A DNA stretch of 6,232 nt from Bacillota bacterium (GCA_017577895.1 PKQY01000071.1:1-6232), one strand, 5' to 3'; positions 1 to 5,921 are shown, counted from the stretch's first letter. Notes: generated from the sequence alone by a model not told the origin. Program-made: numbers and translations.

Positions 1-2
1 AA

Positions 3-74
3 GAGATCAACATTGCGGCCAGCCGTGTACCGGCTTTCAAACCAGGAAAGGCGCTGAAGGAAGAAGTGAAATAA
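3..74 (+). CDS. hbs: DNA-binding protein HU, C-terminal end (partial)
   Basis: Only the last 23 codons and the TAA stop (72-74) lie in the window; the gene starts upstream. The readable tail contains INIAASRVPAFKPGKALKEE, which matches the conserved C-terminal strand and helix of HU-family histone-like proteins (the VPAFKPGKALK block). HU is a small basic nucleoid protein of about 90 residues that binds and bends DNA as a dimer. In B. subtilis hbs lies directly upstream of the folE/mtrB pair, the same order as here, which supports the assignment. A terminator 22 bases after the stop suggests that it ends its own transcript. The Firmicutes symbol is hbs (hup elsewhere). Confidence is high despite the short fragment. 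Confidence 0.93.
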   Translation, partial: EINIAASRVPAFKPGKALKEEVK

Positions 75-96
75 CCATAAAGGAATACATAACGAC

Positions 97-130
97 GGGG
101 CTGATGTCAAGCCCCTTTCTTTTTTCTTTT
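97..130 (+). terminator. Rho-independent terminator after hbs
   Basis: A GGGGCT/AGCCCC stem (97-102 with 110-115, 6 perfect pairs) closes a 7-base loop and is followed by a T-rich run, TTTCTTTTTTCTTTT (116-130). It lies between the HU stop codon and folE, so it should separate the abundant HU transcript from folE. Confidence 0.85.
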
Positions 131-209
131 GAGGACGTGTGTTACGATAGTGCCATCCGGGCATCAAGGGGACATGCGGAAGAGAGAAAACAGGTGTGGA
201 GGGAAAAAC

Positions 210-773
210 ATGGCAGTGGATCACGAGAAAATCCAACGGGCGGTCCGGATGTTGCTGGAAGCCATCGGTGAGAACCCCGAACGGGAAGGTTTGCGAGATA
301 CTCCCGCTCGGGTCGCCCGGATGTACGAGGAGATCTTCTCCGGTTTGCAAGAGGATCCGGAACAACATTTTCAGGTCATATTCAGTGAAGATCACGAAGA
401 ACTGGTCTTGATTAAAGATATCCCCTTTTATTCCATGTGCGAACATCACCTCGTCCCCTTTTTTGGCGTCATACACGTCGGCTATATTCCCAAGGGCGGA
501 CGGGTCGTGGGACTCAGCAAGTTGGCGCGGGCTGTGGAAGCGGTCGCCAAACGGCCGCAATTGCAAGAACGGATCACGTCCATGGTGGCCGATACCATCA
601 TGCAACACTTGACGCCCCACGGTGTCATCGTCGTCATTGAAGCGGAGCACATGTGCATGACGATGCGGGGCGTGAAAAAACCGGGCGCGAAAACGGTCAC
701 TTCGGCGGTACGAGGCATTTTTGCCACCGATCCCATGGCCCGGGCGGAAGCGTTCCAATTGATTCGTTCGTAA
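210..773 (+). CDS. folE: GTP cyclohydrolase I (FolE/MtrA)
   Basis: This cytoplasmic enzyme converts GTP to 7,8-dihydroneopterin triphosphate plus formate, the first step of tetrahydrofolate synthesis. The product is 187 residues, close to the roughly 190 of the B. subtilis enzyme. The type I zinc site is visible: C77 and H80 in the SMCEHHL motif (75-81) and the C of EHMCM near 149, with H79 matching the catalytic histidine. GVKKPGAKTVTSAVRG (about 155-169) is the conserved C-terminal signature. I chose the ATG at 210 because GGAGGG (198-203) lies six bases upstream. The frame is open back to a TTG at 129, but that would add 27 non-conserved residues and start inside the hbs terminator tail. 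No convincing promoter is visible between 131 and 209. In B. subtilis this gene (mtrA) is co-transcribed with mtrB; here a tRNA gene and a terminator separate the two. Confidence 0.97.
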   Translation: MAVDHEKIQRAVRMLLEAIGENPEREGLRDTPARVARMYEEIFSGLQEDPEQHFQVIFSEDHEELVLIKDIPFYSMCEHHLVPFFGVIHVGYIPKGGRVVGLSKLARAVEAVAKRPQLQERITSMVADTIMQHLTPHGVIVVIEAEHMCMTMRGVKKPGAKTVTSAVRGIFATDPMARAEAFQLIRS

Positions 774-806
774 TCTTCTTACTGTCGACTGGAACAAGAT
801 CATCCC

Positions 807-835
807 TTGACATGGCCTTCATCCTTCATTATAAT
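807..835 (+). promoter_or_regulatory. Consensus sigma-A promoter for tRNA-Pro
   Basis: The -35 box TTGACA (807-812) and -10 box TATAAT (830-835) are both perfect consensus and are separated by exactly 17 bases. Transcription should begin around 841-843, only a few bases before the mature tRNA 5' end at 846. It is the strongest-looking promoter in the window, as expected for a stable RNA gene. Confidence 0.95.
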
Positions 836-845
836 GGGGGTGTGT

Positions 846-922
846 CGGGACGTGGCGCAGCCTGGTAGCGCGCACCCTTGGGGTGGGTGAGGTCGCAGGT
901 TCAAATCCTGTCGTTCCGACCA
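846..922 (+). tRNA. tRNA-Pro (anticodon GGG)
   Basis: The 77-base sequence folds as a full cloverleaf. The acceptor arm is CGGGACG with CGTTCCG (one G-T pair). The D stem is GCGC/GCGC around AGCCTGGTA. The anticodon stem CACCC/GGGTG encloses the loop TTGGGGT, whose positions 34-36 read GGG. The T arm is GCAGG/CCTGT around TTCAAAT. The discriminator base is A and CCA (920-922) is encoded. Anticodon GGG reads proline codons CCC and CCU. It has its own promoter (807-835) and terminator (947-977), so it forms an independent unit between folE and mtrB. I do not recall a tRNA at this position in B. subtilis. Confidence 0.96.
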
Positions 923-946
923 TTTCCTCTACATATCGCCTACAGG

Positions 947-977
947 AACCGCAACATGTTCATGTTGCGGTTTTTTT
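947..977 (+). terminator. Rho-independent terminator after tRNA-Pro
   Basis: AACCGCAACATG (947-958) and CATGTTGCGGTT (961-972) form a perfect 12-base inverted repeat with only TT between the arms, so in RNA the top pairs would open into a larger loop. The T run spans 971-977. It ends the tRNA transcript and lies directly upstream of the mtrB ribosome binding site. Confidence 0.92.
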
Positions 978-982
978 AAACT

Positions 983-990
983 AAGGGAGG
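983..990 (+). promoter_or_regulatory. Ribosome binding site fixing the GTG start of mtrB
   Basis: AAGGGAGG lies nine bases before the GTG at 1000. The first in-frame ATG (1009) would be 18 bases away, too far for this site, so GTG is the better start. Confidence 0.8.
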
Positions 991-999
991 TACACGGTC

Positions 1000-1227
1000 G
1001 TGGAATATATGAACGATTATGTTGTCATAAAGGCGGAGCAAAACGGTGTGCAAGTGTTTGGACTGACCCGCGGGGAAACGACCCGTTTTCATCATACGGA
1101 AAAGTTGGATAAAGGCGAAGTCATGATCGCCCAATTCACTGAACATACGTCGGCCATCAAAATCCGCGGCCAAGCCACCGTGTACACCCGATATGGAACG
1201 GTGCAGACGGAAGCGTTGGATAAATGA
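1000..1227 (+). CDS. mtrB: TRAP, tryptophan RNA-binding attenuation protein (MtrB)
   Basis: TRAP is an 11-subunit ring that, when loaded with tryptophan, wraps RNA carrying repeated (G/U)AG triplets and thereby terminates or represses translation of tryptophan genes. The 75-residue product equals the B. subtilis length and keeps the core GLTRG...FHHTEKLDKGEV and AQFTEHTSAIKIRG. The RNA-binding KKR set (B. subtilis K37, K56, R58) is present as K35, K54 and R56. Tryptophan-pocket residues T23, T28, H32, Q45, T47 and S51 also match by position. The start is GTG with a strong ribosome binding site at 983-990. No promoter is evident between the tRNA terminator and the gene, so expression probably depends on read-through from upstream. 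Its likely target, the trp operon, would lie beyond aroC, outside the window. Confidence 0.97.
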   Translation: MEYMNDYVVIKAEQNGVQVFGLTRGETTRFHHTEKLDKGEVMIAQFTEHTSAIKIRGQATVYTRYGTVQTEALDK

Positions 1228-1235
1228 ACGATATC

Positions 1236-1284
1236 GGCGGGCTGTGCGTTGGTTCCCACGATGCATAGCCCGCCTTTTTGTTTT
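1236..1284 (+). terminator. Rho-independent terminator after mtrB
   Basis: GGCGGGCT (1236-1243) pairs perfectly with AGCCCGCC (1267-1274). The stem can continue inward for eight more pairs, including G-T wobbles (1244-1251 with 1259-1266), leaving a 7-base loop. TTTTTGTTTT (1275-1284) follows. It should insulate mtrB from the downstream unknown gene. Confidence 0.9.
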
Positions 1285-1331
1285 GTATGAATGAATATAA
1301 AACGAAGAGCAAGAGCGAAAGGGGGCGCTGG

Positions 1332-1865
1332 ATGAAAGCGACAAAAGGATGGTTGGTCGGTATTGTCGGGTCCTTGGCTATTGCCCTGTTGATTTCCCTC
1401 ATTCCGGTCATACAATTGAAGGCCGATGAACCGGTGTTTGCCTACCGCGTCCCCCAGACGTTAGATCGCATGCACTTGGTCGATTTTTTGGCGTCGGTAC
1501 CGATGACTGCCAGAATGGAACGGGTATCATGGAAAGACCACGTGTTGGAAATCGATTTGTCGGTTCAACTGGGACAGCGTTTAACGGCCGACGAGCTGTA
1601 TCGGACGTTGTATGCCTTGTCGTCCCACGCGTTGCTGGGAACGACGAATGTCCAGGAGCTTCTCGTCCGCATTCTCTGGGAACAGCCTGACGAACCGCCG
1701 TTGTTGTTGGCATCCTTTGTCGCTCACCGGACCGATTTGGCGAAAGACCCCCGGATGAGCAATGTCCATCAGCTGCCCCTGGAGTTGTATTTGTCCCACT
1801 TGTTTAAATTGACGAAAACCGCTTCTTGGTATCATTACTTCATGACGTCGTCAGACGGCAGTTAG
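1332..1865 (+). CDS. Membrane-anchored protein of unknown function
   Basis: I do not recognise this 177-residue protein. It begins MKATKGW and has one strongly hydrophobic segment (about residues 7-27) after two lysines, consistent with a signal anchor and the rest outside the cytoplasm. There is no cysteine anywhere, hence no lipobox, and no AxA site that convincingly marks it as secreted. The remaining 150 or so residues look like a mixed alpha/beta domain, with hydrophobic stretches at about 70-78, 88-103, 107-116 and 122-131, and no catalytic signature I can name. The ATG at 1332 was chosen because AAAGGGGG (1318-1325) lies six bases upstream; an in-frame ATG at 1287 would start in the mtrB terminator tail. 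No clear promoter is visible after that terminator. B. subtilis has no gene here as far as I recall. The frame is intact and codon use matches the neighbours, so it is probably real. Confidence 0.8.
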   Translation: MKATKGWLVGIVGSLAIALLISLIPVIQLKADEPVFAYRVPQTLDRMHLVDFLASVPMTARMERVSWKDHVLEIDLSVQLGQRLTADELYRTLYALSSHALLGTTNVQELLVRILWEQPDEPPLLLASFVAHRTDLAKDPRMSNVHQLPLELYLSHLFKLTKTASWYHYFMTSSDGS

Positions 1866-1875
1866 CACCGACAAT

Positions 1876-1902
1876 AGCCGGAAATAGCGGTAGGATCCGG
1901 CT
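1876..1902. repeat. Inverted repeat upstream of hepS
   Basis: AGCCGGA (1876-1882) and TCCGGCT (1896-1902) are perfect 7-base inverted arms 13 bases apart. There is no T run after the second arm, so it is a poor intrinsic terminator. It covers the -35 region of the putative hepS promoter, so it could be a regulator-binding site or a chance palindrome. Confidence 0.45.
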
Positions 1903-1910
1903 TGAAAGTA

Positions 1911-1919
1911 TGCTATACT
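1911..1919 (+). promoter_or_regulatory. Extended -10 promoter for hepS-menG-hepT
   Basis: TGCTATACT (1911-1919) combines a TGn extension with the -10 box TATACT (5 of 6 to consensus). The expected -35 region (around 1891-1896, TAGGAT) is poor, which an extended -10 element can tolerate. Transcription would start near 1926, leaving a leader of about 47 bases. Confidence 0.6.
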
Positions 1920-1972
1920 GGTATGTGATTGCTTAAAGTCGTGGACAAGGTATGTCGGTTGGGGGTCGCGTC

Positions 1973-2728
1973 ATGGGGACAAGAGAACAGGGGCAGGATG
2001 TGCTGTTGGCGGTGGAACGGCAAATTGAAGCGGTCATCCATATGCCGGATTTGCTGCCACATTTGGATTACCCGGAAATTGCCCGCCGCAGGCTCGAGTT
2101 GTTGAATCTTTTCCTGCAAGAATTGGGATGGGAGCAAGAAAAACGGGTGCGGGTTTGTACGGCGACGGCACTGGCGCAGCTGGGTCTTGATGTGCATGAA
2201 AGCGCCGAGGCGGTGGCCGTGGATGCGGAACAAAAACGGCATCGACAAGTGGCGATTCTGGCCGGTGATTTTTTAAGCAGCCATTTTTATGCCCTGTTGG
2301 CCGAAGGCGGGGACATCCAGGTGATCGCCATCATCTCCGAGGCCATTTCGGAGATCAATCAAGCCAAAATGCGCCTGCACCAGTCTGGTGGCATGGGCAT
2401 GGGATTTCCGCAGCTGTTGCAAGACGTGACGGTCATCCATGGCGCGCTGTACACGAATTTTACGAAATTGGATGATCAGCGGGGACCGGAGTGGAAGAGG
2501 CTCATGGAACGCCTCATCGTGACAGAACAGGCGTCGATGGTGTCCACCAAACCGGAACACGCCGTGTTCTTGCATCCGGAATGGGAACGGTTGTTGCCGA
2601 TTTGGCTCAATGACATGGAACAGCTCATCCAGCAGGTGACGACCGACGACATGACAGCCGCACGGCTGCGTCAACGATTTTTTTATGTCCAAAACCGTTT
2701 TTCTAGATTGACGGAGGTACAACGATGA
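1973..2728 (+). CDS. hepS: Heptaprenyl diphosphate synthase component I (HepS)
   Basis: HepS is the small, non-catalytic-motif subunit that pairs with HepT to extend farnesyl diphosphate to the C35 heptaprenyl diphosphate used as the menaquinone-7 side chain. The product is 251 residues, the length I recall for the B. subtilis protein. It shares the family core RQVAILAGDFLSSHFYALLA (residues 91-110) and EINQAKMRLH (127-136). It lacks DDxxD motifs, as expected for component I. The ATG at 1973 was preferred because GGGGG (1961-1965) is seven bases upstream; an ATG at 1952 would add seven residues (MSVGGRV) with only AAGG one base before it. The stop overlaps the menG start (ATGA at 2725-2728), indicating translational coupling. 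Family conservation is low outside the core, but the context makes the call secure. Confidence 0.93.
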   Translation: MGTREQGQDVLLAVERQIEAVIHMPDLLPHLDYPEIARRRLELLNLFLQELGWEQEKRVRVCTATALAQLGLDVHESAEAVAVDAEQKRHRQVAILAGDFLSSHFYALLAEGGDIQVIAIISEAISEINQAKMRLHQSGGMGMGFPQLLQDVTVIHGALYTNFTKLDDQRGPEWKRLMERLIVTEQASMVSTKPEHAVFLHPEWERLLPIWLNDMEQLIQQVTTDDMTAARLRQRFFYVQNRFSRLTEVQR

Positions 2729-3474
2729 ATCGGGAAGGGGAACAATCGAGCACCGGTCCAAAGGGACCGTCGAAAGAACAATTTGTCTTTCAAGTGTTTG
2801 AAAGCATTGCCCCGAAATACGACTTGATGAATTCGGTCTTGAGTTTTCGGATGCACAAAGTATGGCGGCGGTTTGCCATGAAAAAAATGCACTTGCGCCC
2901 GGGGGACAAGGCGTTGGATTTGTGTTGCGGGACGGGCGATTGGACCATCAGTTTGGCCCGGGTGGTCGGTCCCGAGGGCCACGTGTACGGATTGGATTTC
3001 AGCCCGAAAATGCTGGAAATAGGACAAAAAAAAGTACAGGAAGCCGACGTGGCCGACCGGGTGACGCTGGTTGAAGGCAACGCCATGAAGTTGCCCTTTC
3101 CCGATGACACATTTGATGCGGTCACCATCGGCTTTGCGCTGCGTAACGTGCCGGATGTCAAACAAGTGTTGAAAGAGATGGTTCGCGTGACAAAACCTGG
3201 CGGACAGGTGGTCTCCTTAGAACTTTCACATCCCACGTGGCCTGTTTTTCGCCAGGTATATTGGTTTTATTTTCAGCGCATTCTCCCATGGGTGGCCAAG
3301 GTCTTTACCGGCAAATATGAACAATACCGGTGGCTGCCCGAGTCACTGAAGACGTTTCCCGATCGTCAGGAATTGGCTCGTTGGATTCAGGAAGCGGGTT
3401 GCCTGGAAGTGGAAGTGTATGCATTGACGGGCGGCATTGCCGCTTTGCACATTGGTAAGAAACTGGGACTTTGA
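2725..3474 (+). CDS. menG: Demethylmenaquinone methyltransferase (MenG/UbiE)
   Basis: This enzyme uses S-adenosylmethionine to methylate demethylmenaquinone, the final step of menaquinone synthesis, at the membrane. The 249-residue product has the UbiE/COQ5 class I methyltransferase layout. The N-terminal signature FESIAPKYDLMNSVLSF covers 25-41. SAM motif I LDLCCGTGDW is at 64-73, with an acidic residue at D91 (GLDFS). GNAMKLPF (118-125), GFALRNVPD (136-144) and the motif III region KPGGQVVSLELSHP (157-170) follow. The first dozen residues (MNREGEQSSTGP) look like a polar N-terminal extension relative to the 233-residue B. subtilis protein. GGAGGT (2713-2718) is six bases before the ATG. It lies between the two heptaprenyl synthase subunits, overlapping hepS by four bases, so side-chain supply and the last ring modification share one operon. 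Confidence 0.96.
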   Translation: MNREGEQSSTGPKGPSKEQFVFQVFESIAPKYDLMNSVLSFRMHKVWRRFAMKKMHLRPGDKALDLCCGTGDWTISLARVVGPEGHVYGLDFSPKMLEIGQKKVQEADVADRVTLVEGNAMKLPFPDDTFDAVTIGFALRNVPDVKQVLKEMVRVTKPGGQVVSLELSHPTWPVFRQVYWFYFQRILPWVAKVFTGKYEQYRWLPESLKTFPDRQELARWIQEAGCLEVEVYALTGGIAALHIGKKLGL

Positions 3475-3488
3475 AAGTCGGTGGACGT

Positions 3489-4496
3489 ATGGATTTACAA
3501 GAAATTTACCAGGATATGCAAAAGGATATGCGCTTGATTGAACAGGAGCTGTATGACGCCCTCAGTCAAGCTGACTCCAATTTGAAGGAACCGGCGTTGC
3601 ATCTGTTGAAAGCCGGCGGCAAGCGGCTACGGCCCTTGTTCGTATTGATGAGCGGCAGCTTGGGGGAATACTGTCTCGAACGGCTGAAATCGGTGGCTGT
3701 CTCTTTAGAACTCATACATATGGCGACGCTTGTGCATGATGATATCATTGACGATGCGGATCTTCGCCGGGGCCAGCCGACGGTCCGCGCTAAATGGGAT
3801 AACCGGATTGCGCTGTATACCGGAAACTACATTTTGGCCCAAGCGCTGCAGTACATATCGCGGGTGAAAGAAAAACAAGTCCATCAAACACTTTCGAAAG
3901 CGCTGGTCCAAATGGGACTCGGTGAAATTTACCAGCTCCGTGACTTTTTTAATGTCGATCAACATTTGCGCCATTATTTGCGGCGCATAAAACGAAAAAC
4001 CGCCTTGCTGATTTCCGTCAGCTGTCAACTGGGGGCGCAAGTGAGCCAATTGTCGGAACGGGAAGTGCAGCAGTTGTGGCGGTACGGCTACTATACCGGC
4101 ATGGCGTTTCAAATTACCGATGACTTGTTGGACATGACCGGCGATCGGCAAACGACCGGCAAGCCCCATGGCAGCGACGTTCGTCAAGGCAATATCACCA
4201 TTCCGCTCATTTATACGTTGATGCGGGAGGAATGGCGGCGGCATGCGGTGCCGCTCATTCGGAAAATCCAGGCCCTCACCGCTGAATCGGCCGTCACAGA
4301 CACGGCGGAGCAACTGGAAGAGCTGACCCAACGCCTCATCGGGATTGTCCATCAGTCGGGCGGCATCCAATATGCGCAACAGTTGGCCGAACGCTATTTG
4401 GCGAAGGCAAAAGATGCTTTAAGCAGTTTTCCTCCTACCCGGGAACGGGAGCGGCTGTTGGTTGTCGCCGATGCCATTGCGTTTCGCCGCTCTTGA
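3489..4496 (+). CDS. hepT: Heptaprenyl diphosphate synthase component II (HepT)
   Basis: This is the catalytic trans-prenyltransferase subunit, which with HepS condenses isopentenyl diphosphate units to C35 for menaquinone-7. Numbering from the ATG at 3489 gives 335 residues, within the family's usual range. GGKRLRP (43-49) binds diphosphate. The first aspartate-rich motif is D84-D85-I-I-D88 followed by DADLRRGQPT, and the second is D211-D212-L-L-D215; both chelate Mg2+. GEIYQL and YLRRIKRKTALLISVSCQLG are typical of long-chain synthases. The start is uncertain. A TTG at 3471 overlaps the menG stop (TTGA) and would add MKVGGR. The ATG has only a weak GGTGGA (3480-3485) three bases upstream, so both rely on coupling to menG translation. 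No terminator follows; the ndk promoter begins nine bases after the stop. Confidence 0.95.
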   Translation: MDLQEIYQDMQKDMRLIEQELYDALSQADSNLKEPALHLLKAGGKRLRPLFVLMSGSLGEYCLERLKSVAVSLELIHMATLVHDDIIDDADLRRGQPTVRAKWDNRIALYTGNYILAQALQYISRVKEKQVHQTLSKALVQMGLGEIYQLRDFFNVDQHLRHYLRRIKRKTALLISVSCQLGAQVSQLSEREVQQLWRYGYYTGMAFQITDDLLDMTGDRQTTGKPHGSDVRQGNITIPLIYTLMREEWRRHAVPLIRKIQALTAESAVTDTAEQLEELTQRLIGIVHQSGGIQYAQQLAERYLAKAKDALSSFPPTRERERLLVVADAIAFRRS

Positions 4497-4504
4497 CGAC
4501 TTTG

Positions 4505-4533
4505 TTGCAACTTTTATCCCTTACTGGTAAAAT
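4505..4533 (+). promoter_or_regulatory. Sigma-A promoter for ndk
   Basis: The -35 box TTGCAA (4505-4510, 4 of 6) and -10 box TAAAAT (4528-4533, 5 of 6) are 17 bases apart, and TGG directly before the -10 box adds an extended -10. Transcription would start near 4540, giving a leader of about 40 bases. It allows ndk to be expressed apart from the menaquinone operon. Confidence 0.85.
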
Positions 4534-4579
4534 TTAATCCGCTTGGACAATGTTCAACAGTGATGGAGGAATAGAACAC

Positions 4580-5026
4580 ATGGAACGGACGTTTGTCATG
4601 GTCAAACCCGATGGTGTGCAACGAAATCTCATCGGTGAAATCGTGCAGCGCATTGAACGGAAAGGGTATCAGTTGATTGGGGCCAAGTTGATGATGGTTT
4701 CCCGGGAACTGGCCGAGGCCCATTATGCCGAGCACAAAGACAAGCCGTTTTTCAAAGAGCTGGTCGACTTCATTACTTCCGGGCCGGTATTCGCCATGGT
4801 TTGGCAAGGAGAACAAGTGATTGCCGCGGTTCGGAGACTGATGGGCAAGACGAACCCGGTGGAAGCGGAACCGGGATCCATCCGCGGAGATTACGGCATC
4901 AGCATGGGAATGAACATCATTCACGGTTCCGATTCACCGGAGAATGCGGAACGGGAAATCAAGTTGTGGTTCAAACCGGAAGAACTGTTCGATTATGCCA
5001 AAACCATCGATTCCTGGATTCGTTAA
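4580..5026 (+). CDS. ndk: Nucleoside diphosphate kinase
   Basis: Ndk moves the gamma phosphate of ATP to other (deoxy)nucleoside diphosphates through a phosphohistidine, balancing NTP and dNTP pools in the cytoplasm. The 148-residue product is essentially full family length. The catalytic H115 sits in the signature NIIHGSDS (112-119). The N-terminal RTFVMVKPDGVQRNLIGE (3-20), including K9, and the loop GSIRGDYG (99-106) are canonical. GISMGMNII replaces the more usual G(L/Q)xVG lead-in, a small variation. GGAGGA (4565-4570) nine bases upstream selects the ATG at 4580 over an in-frame ATG at 4550, which has no ribosome binding site and non-conserved residues. It has its own promoter (4505-4533) and terminator (5056-5092), so it appears to be a single-gene unit. 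Confidence 0.97.
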   Translation: MERTFVMVKPDGVQRNLIGEIVQRIERKGYQLIGAKLMMVSRELAEAHYAEHKDKPFFKELVDFITSGPVFAMVWQGEQVIAAVRRLMGKTNPVEAEPGSIRGDYGISMGMNIIHGSDSPENAEREIKLWFKPEELFDYAKTIDSWIR

Positions 5027-5055
5027 CGAGCAAGCGCGATACGTTTTGTCGCACC

Positions 5056-5092
5056 AAGAAGCCCAATTGTCCTCCTATTGGGCTTCTTTTTT
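5056..5092 (+). terminator. Rho-independent terminator after ndk
   Basis: AAGAAGCCCAAT (5056-5067) pairs perfectly over 12 bases with ATTGGGCTTCTT (5077-5088) around a 9-base loop, and the T run reaches 5092. It lies 29 bases after the ndk stop and should separate ndk from cheR. Confidence 0.93.
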
Positions 5093-5131
5093 CCGTAATA
5101 CGACATTGAACGGGGTTTTCGGGAGAGGGAC

Positions 5132-5139
5132 GGGGGAGG
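5132..5139 (+). promoter_or_regulatory. Ribosome binding site fixing the TTG start of cheR
   Basis: GGGGGAGG lies five bases before the TTG at 5145. No in-frame ATG or GTG occurs near the start of the conserved protein, so this site decides the start. A TTG at 5106 has no such site. Confidence 0.8.
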
Positions 5140-5144
5140 CGGCT

Positions 5145-5921
5145 TTGGAAACACAAGATTATCAACATTTTGTCCAGGGTCTGAAGCAAATTTTGCGCAT
5201 CGATTTGCAGTACTACAAGGAGCGGCAGATGAAGCGGCGGTTGCAGTCGCTCCGCGACAAGCTCGGCTATTCGACTTTCTGCGATTTTTTGGAGGCCATT
5301 CGCCAGTCGCCGGAACTGCAAGATATCGTCTTAAAGCGGATTACGATCAATGTCACCGAATTTTATCGGAATCCGGAACAATGGCAAGTGTTGCGCACGC
5401 TGATTTTGCCACAACTCTTGAAGGAAAAACAAAACTTGCAGTGTTGGAGTTCGGCATGTTCCACCGGCGAGGAACCGTACACGCTGGCCATGGTGCTGGA
5501 AGAAGCCGGGGTCCGGCATTACGACATTTTGGCCACGGACATCGACCCGTTCGTCTTAGAAAAAGCCAAACAAGGCGTCTACGGATGGGTGTCGGTGCAA
5601 AATATGCCTCCCAATAAATTGAGCACATATTTTGAACGGCAAGGCGATACGGTGAGGTTCCGCAAAGATCGATTGCGGGGCCAAGTGCGGTTTCGAAAGC
5701 TGGATTTGCTGAATGACCCTTTTCCGAAAGGATTCGATTTGATTTTGTGTCGGAATGTCGTGATTTATTTTACCGATGAAGCGAAGCACCTGCTGTATCA
5801 AAAATTGGCCGAATCCCTCGTTCCGAACGGCTATTTGTTTGTCGGCAGCACAGAGCAAATTTTTCATGCCCACCAATACCGATTGTACTCGGTAGCTCCC
5901 TTTTTTTACATCAAGAAATGA
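5145..5921 (+). CDS. cheR: Chemotaxis protein methyltransferase CheR
   Basis: CheR uses S-adenosylmethionine to methylate glutamate side chains on methyl-accepting chemotaxis receptors, setting adaptation. Starting at TTG 5145 gives 258 residues, against 256 in B. subtilis. The N-terminal helical domain includes YYKERQMKRRL (23-33), a basic receptor-binding face, then ITINVTEFYRN (66-76). The SAM-binding domain has CWSSACSTGEEPYTLAM (100-116), ATDID (130-134), LCRNVVIYF (201-209) and FVGSTEQI (232-239), all classic CheR motifs. No other chemotaxis gene is in the window, but cheR also lies between ndk and aroC in B. subtilis, so this position is ancestral. There is no convincing promoter after the ndk terminator; TAATAC (5096-5101) could be a -10 box but has a poor -35. 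No VxxWF-type tetratricopeptide extension is present, so this is the simple CheR form. Confidence 0.95.
   Translation: METQDYQHFVQGLKQILRIDLQYYKERQMKRRLQSLRDKLGYSTFCDFLEAIRQSPELQDIVLKRITINVTEFYRNPEQWQVLRTLILPQLLKEKQNLQCWSSACSTGEEPYTLAMVLEEAGVRHYDILATDIDPFVLEKAKQGVYGWVSVQNMPPNKLSTYFERQGDTVRFRKDRLRGQVRFRKLDLLNDPFPKGFDLILCRNVVIYFTDEAKHLLYQKLAESLVPNGYLFVGSTEQIFHAHQYRLYSVAPFFYIKK

Noticed and set aside
129..209. N-terminal extension of folE back to a TTG at 129
   Set aside because: It begins inside the hbs terminator tail, has no ribosome binding site, and its 27 residues are not like FolE; the ATG at 210 has GGAGGG six bases upstream.
131..209. Possible tetrahydrofolate riboswitch in the folE leader
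   Set aside because: The leader is only about 80 bases, and I could not find the conserved core of that riboswitch or a supporting fold beyond a 5-bp hairpin.
653..868. Small + strand open frame running from folE into the tRNA
   Set aside because: It overlaps folE out of frame and enters the tRNA gene; it has no ribosome binding site or recognisable sequence.
1278..1331. Promoter and longer start for the unknown membrane-protein gene (TATAAA at 1296-1301, ATG at 1287)
   Set aside because: No -35 box lies at a workable distance from TATAAA, and the ATG at 1287 abuts the terminator tail without a ribosome binding site.
976..1415. Minus-strand open frames across mtrB and its terminator
   Set aside because: They run through TRAP, the terminators and the intergenic region with no protein similarity.
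2273..3236. Minus-strand open frames across hepS and menG
   Set aside because: They are shadows of conserved + strand genes, with histidine/proline/arginine-rich compositions typical of antisense reading.
3705..4379. 224-codon open frame on the minus strand inside hepT
   Set aside because: It is antisense to a clearly conserved hepT, carries no recognisable domain and has no ribosome binding site; GC-rich coding often leaves the opposite strand open.
4944..5144. Upstream open extension of the cheR frame into ndk
   Set aside because: It runs through the end of ndk and the ndk terminator and shows no CheR-like residues; the conserved protein begins at TTG 5145 with a strong ribosome binding site.
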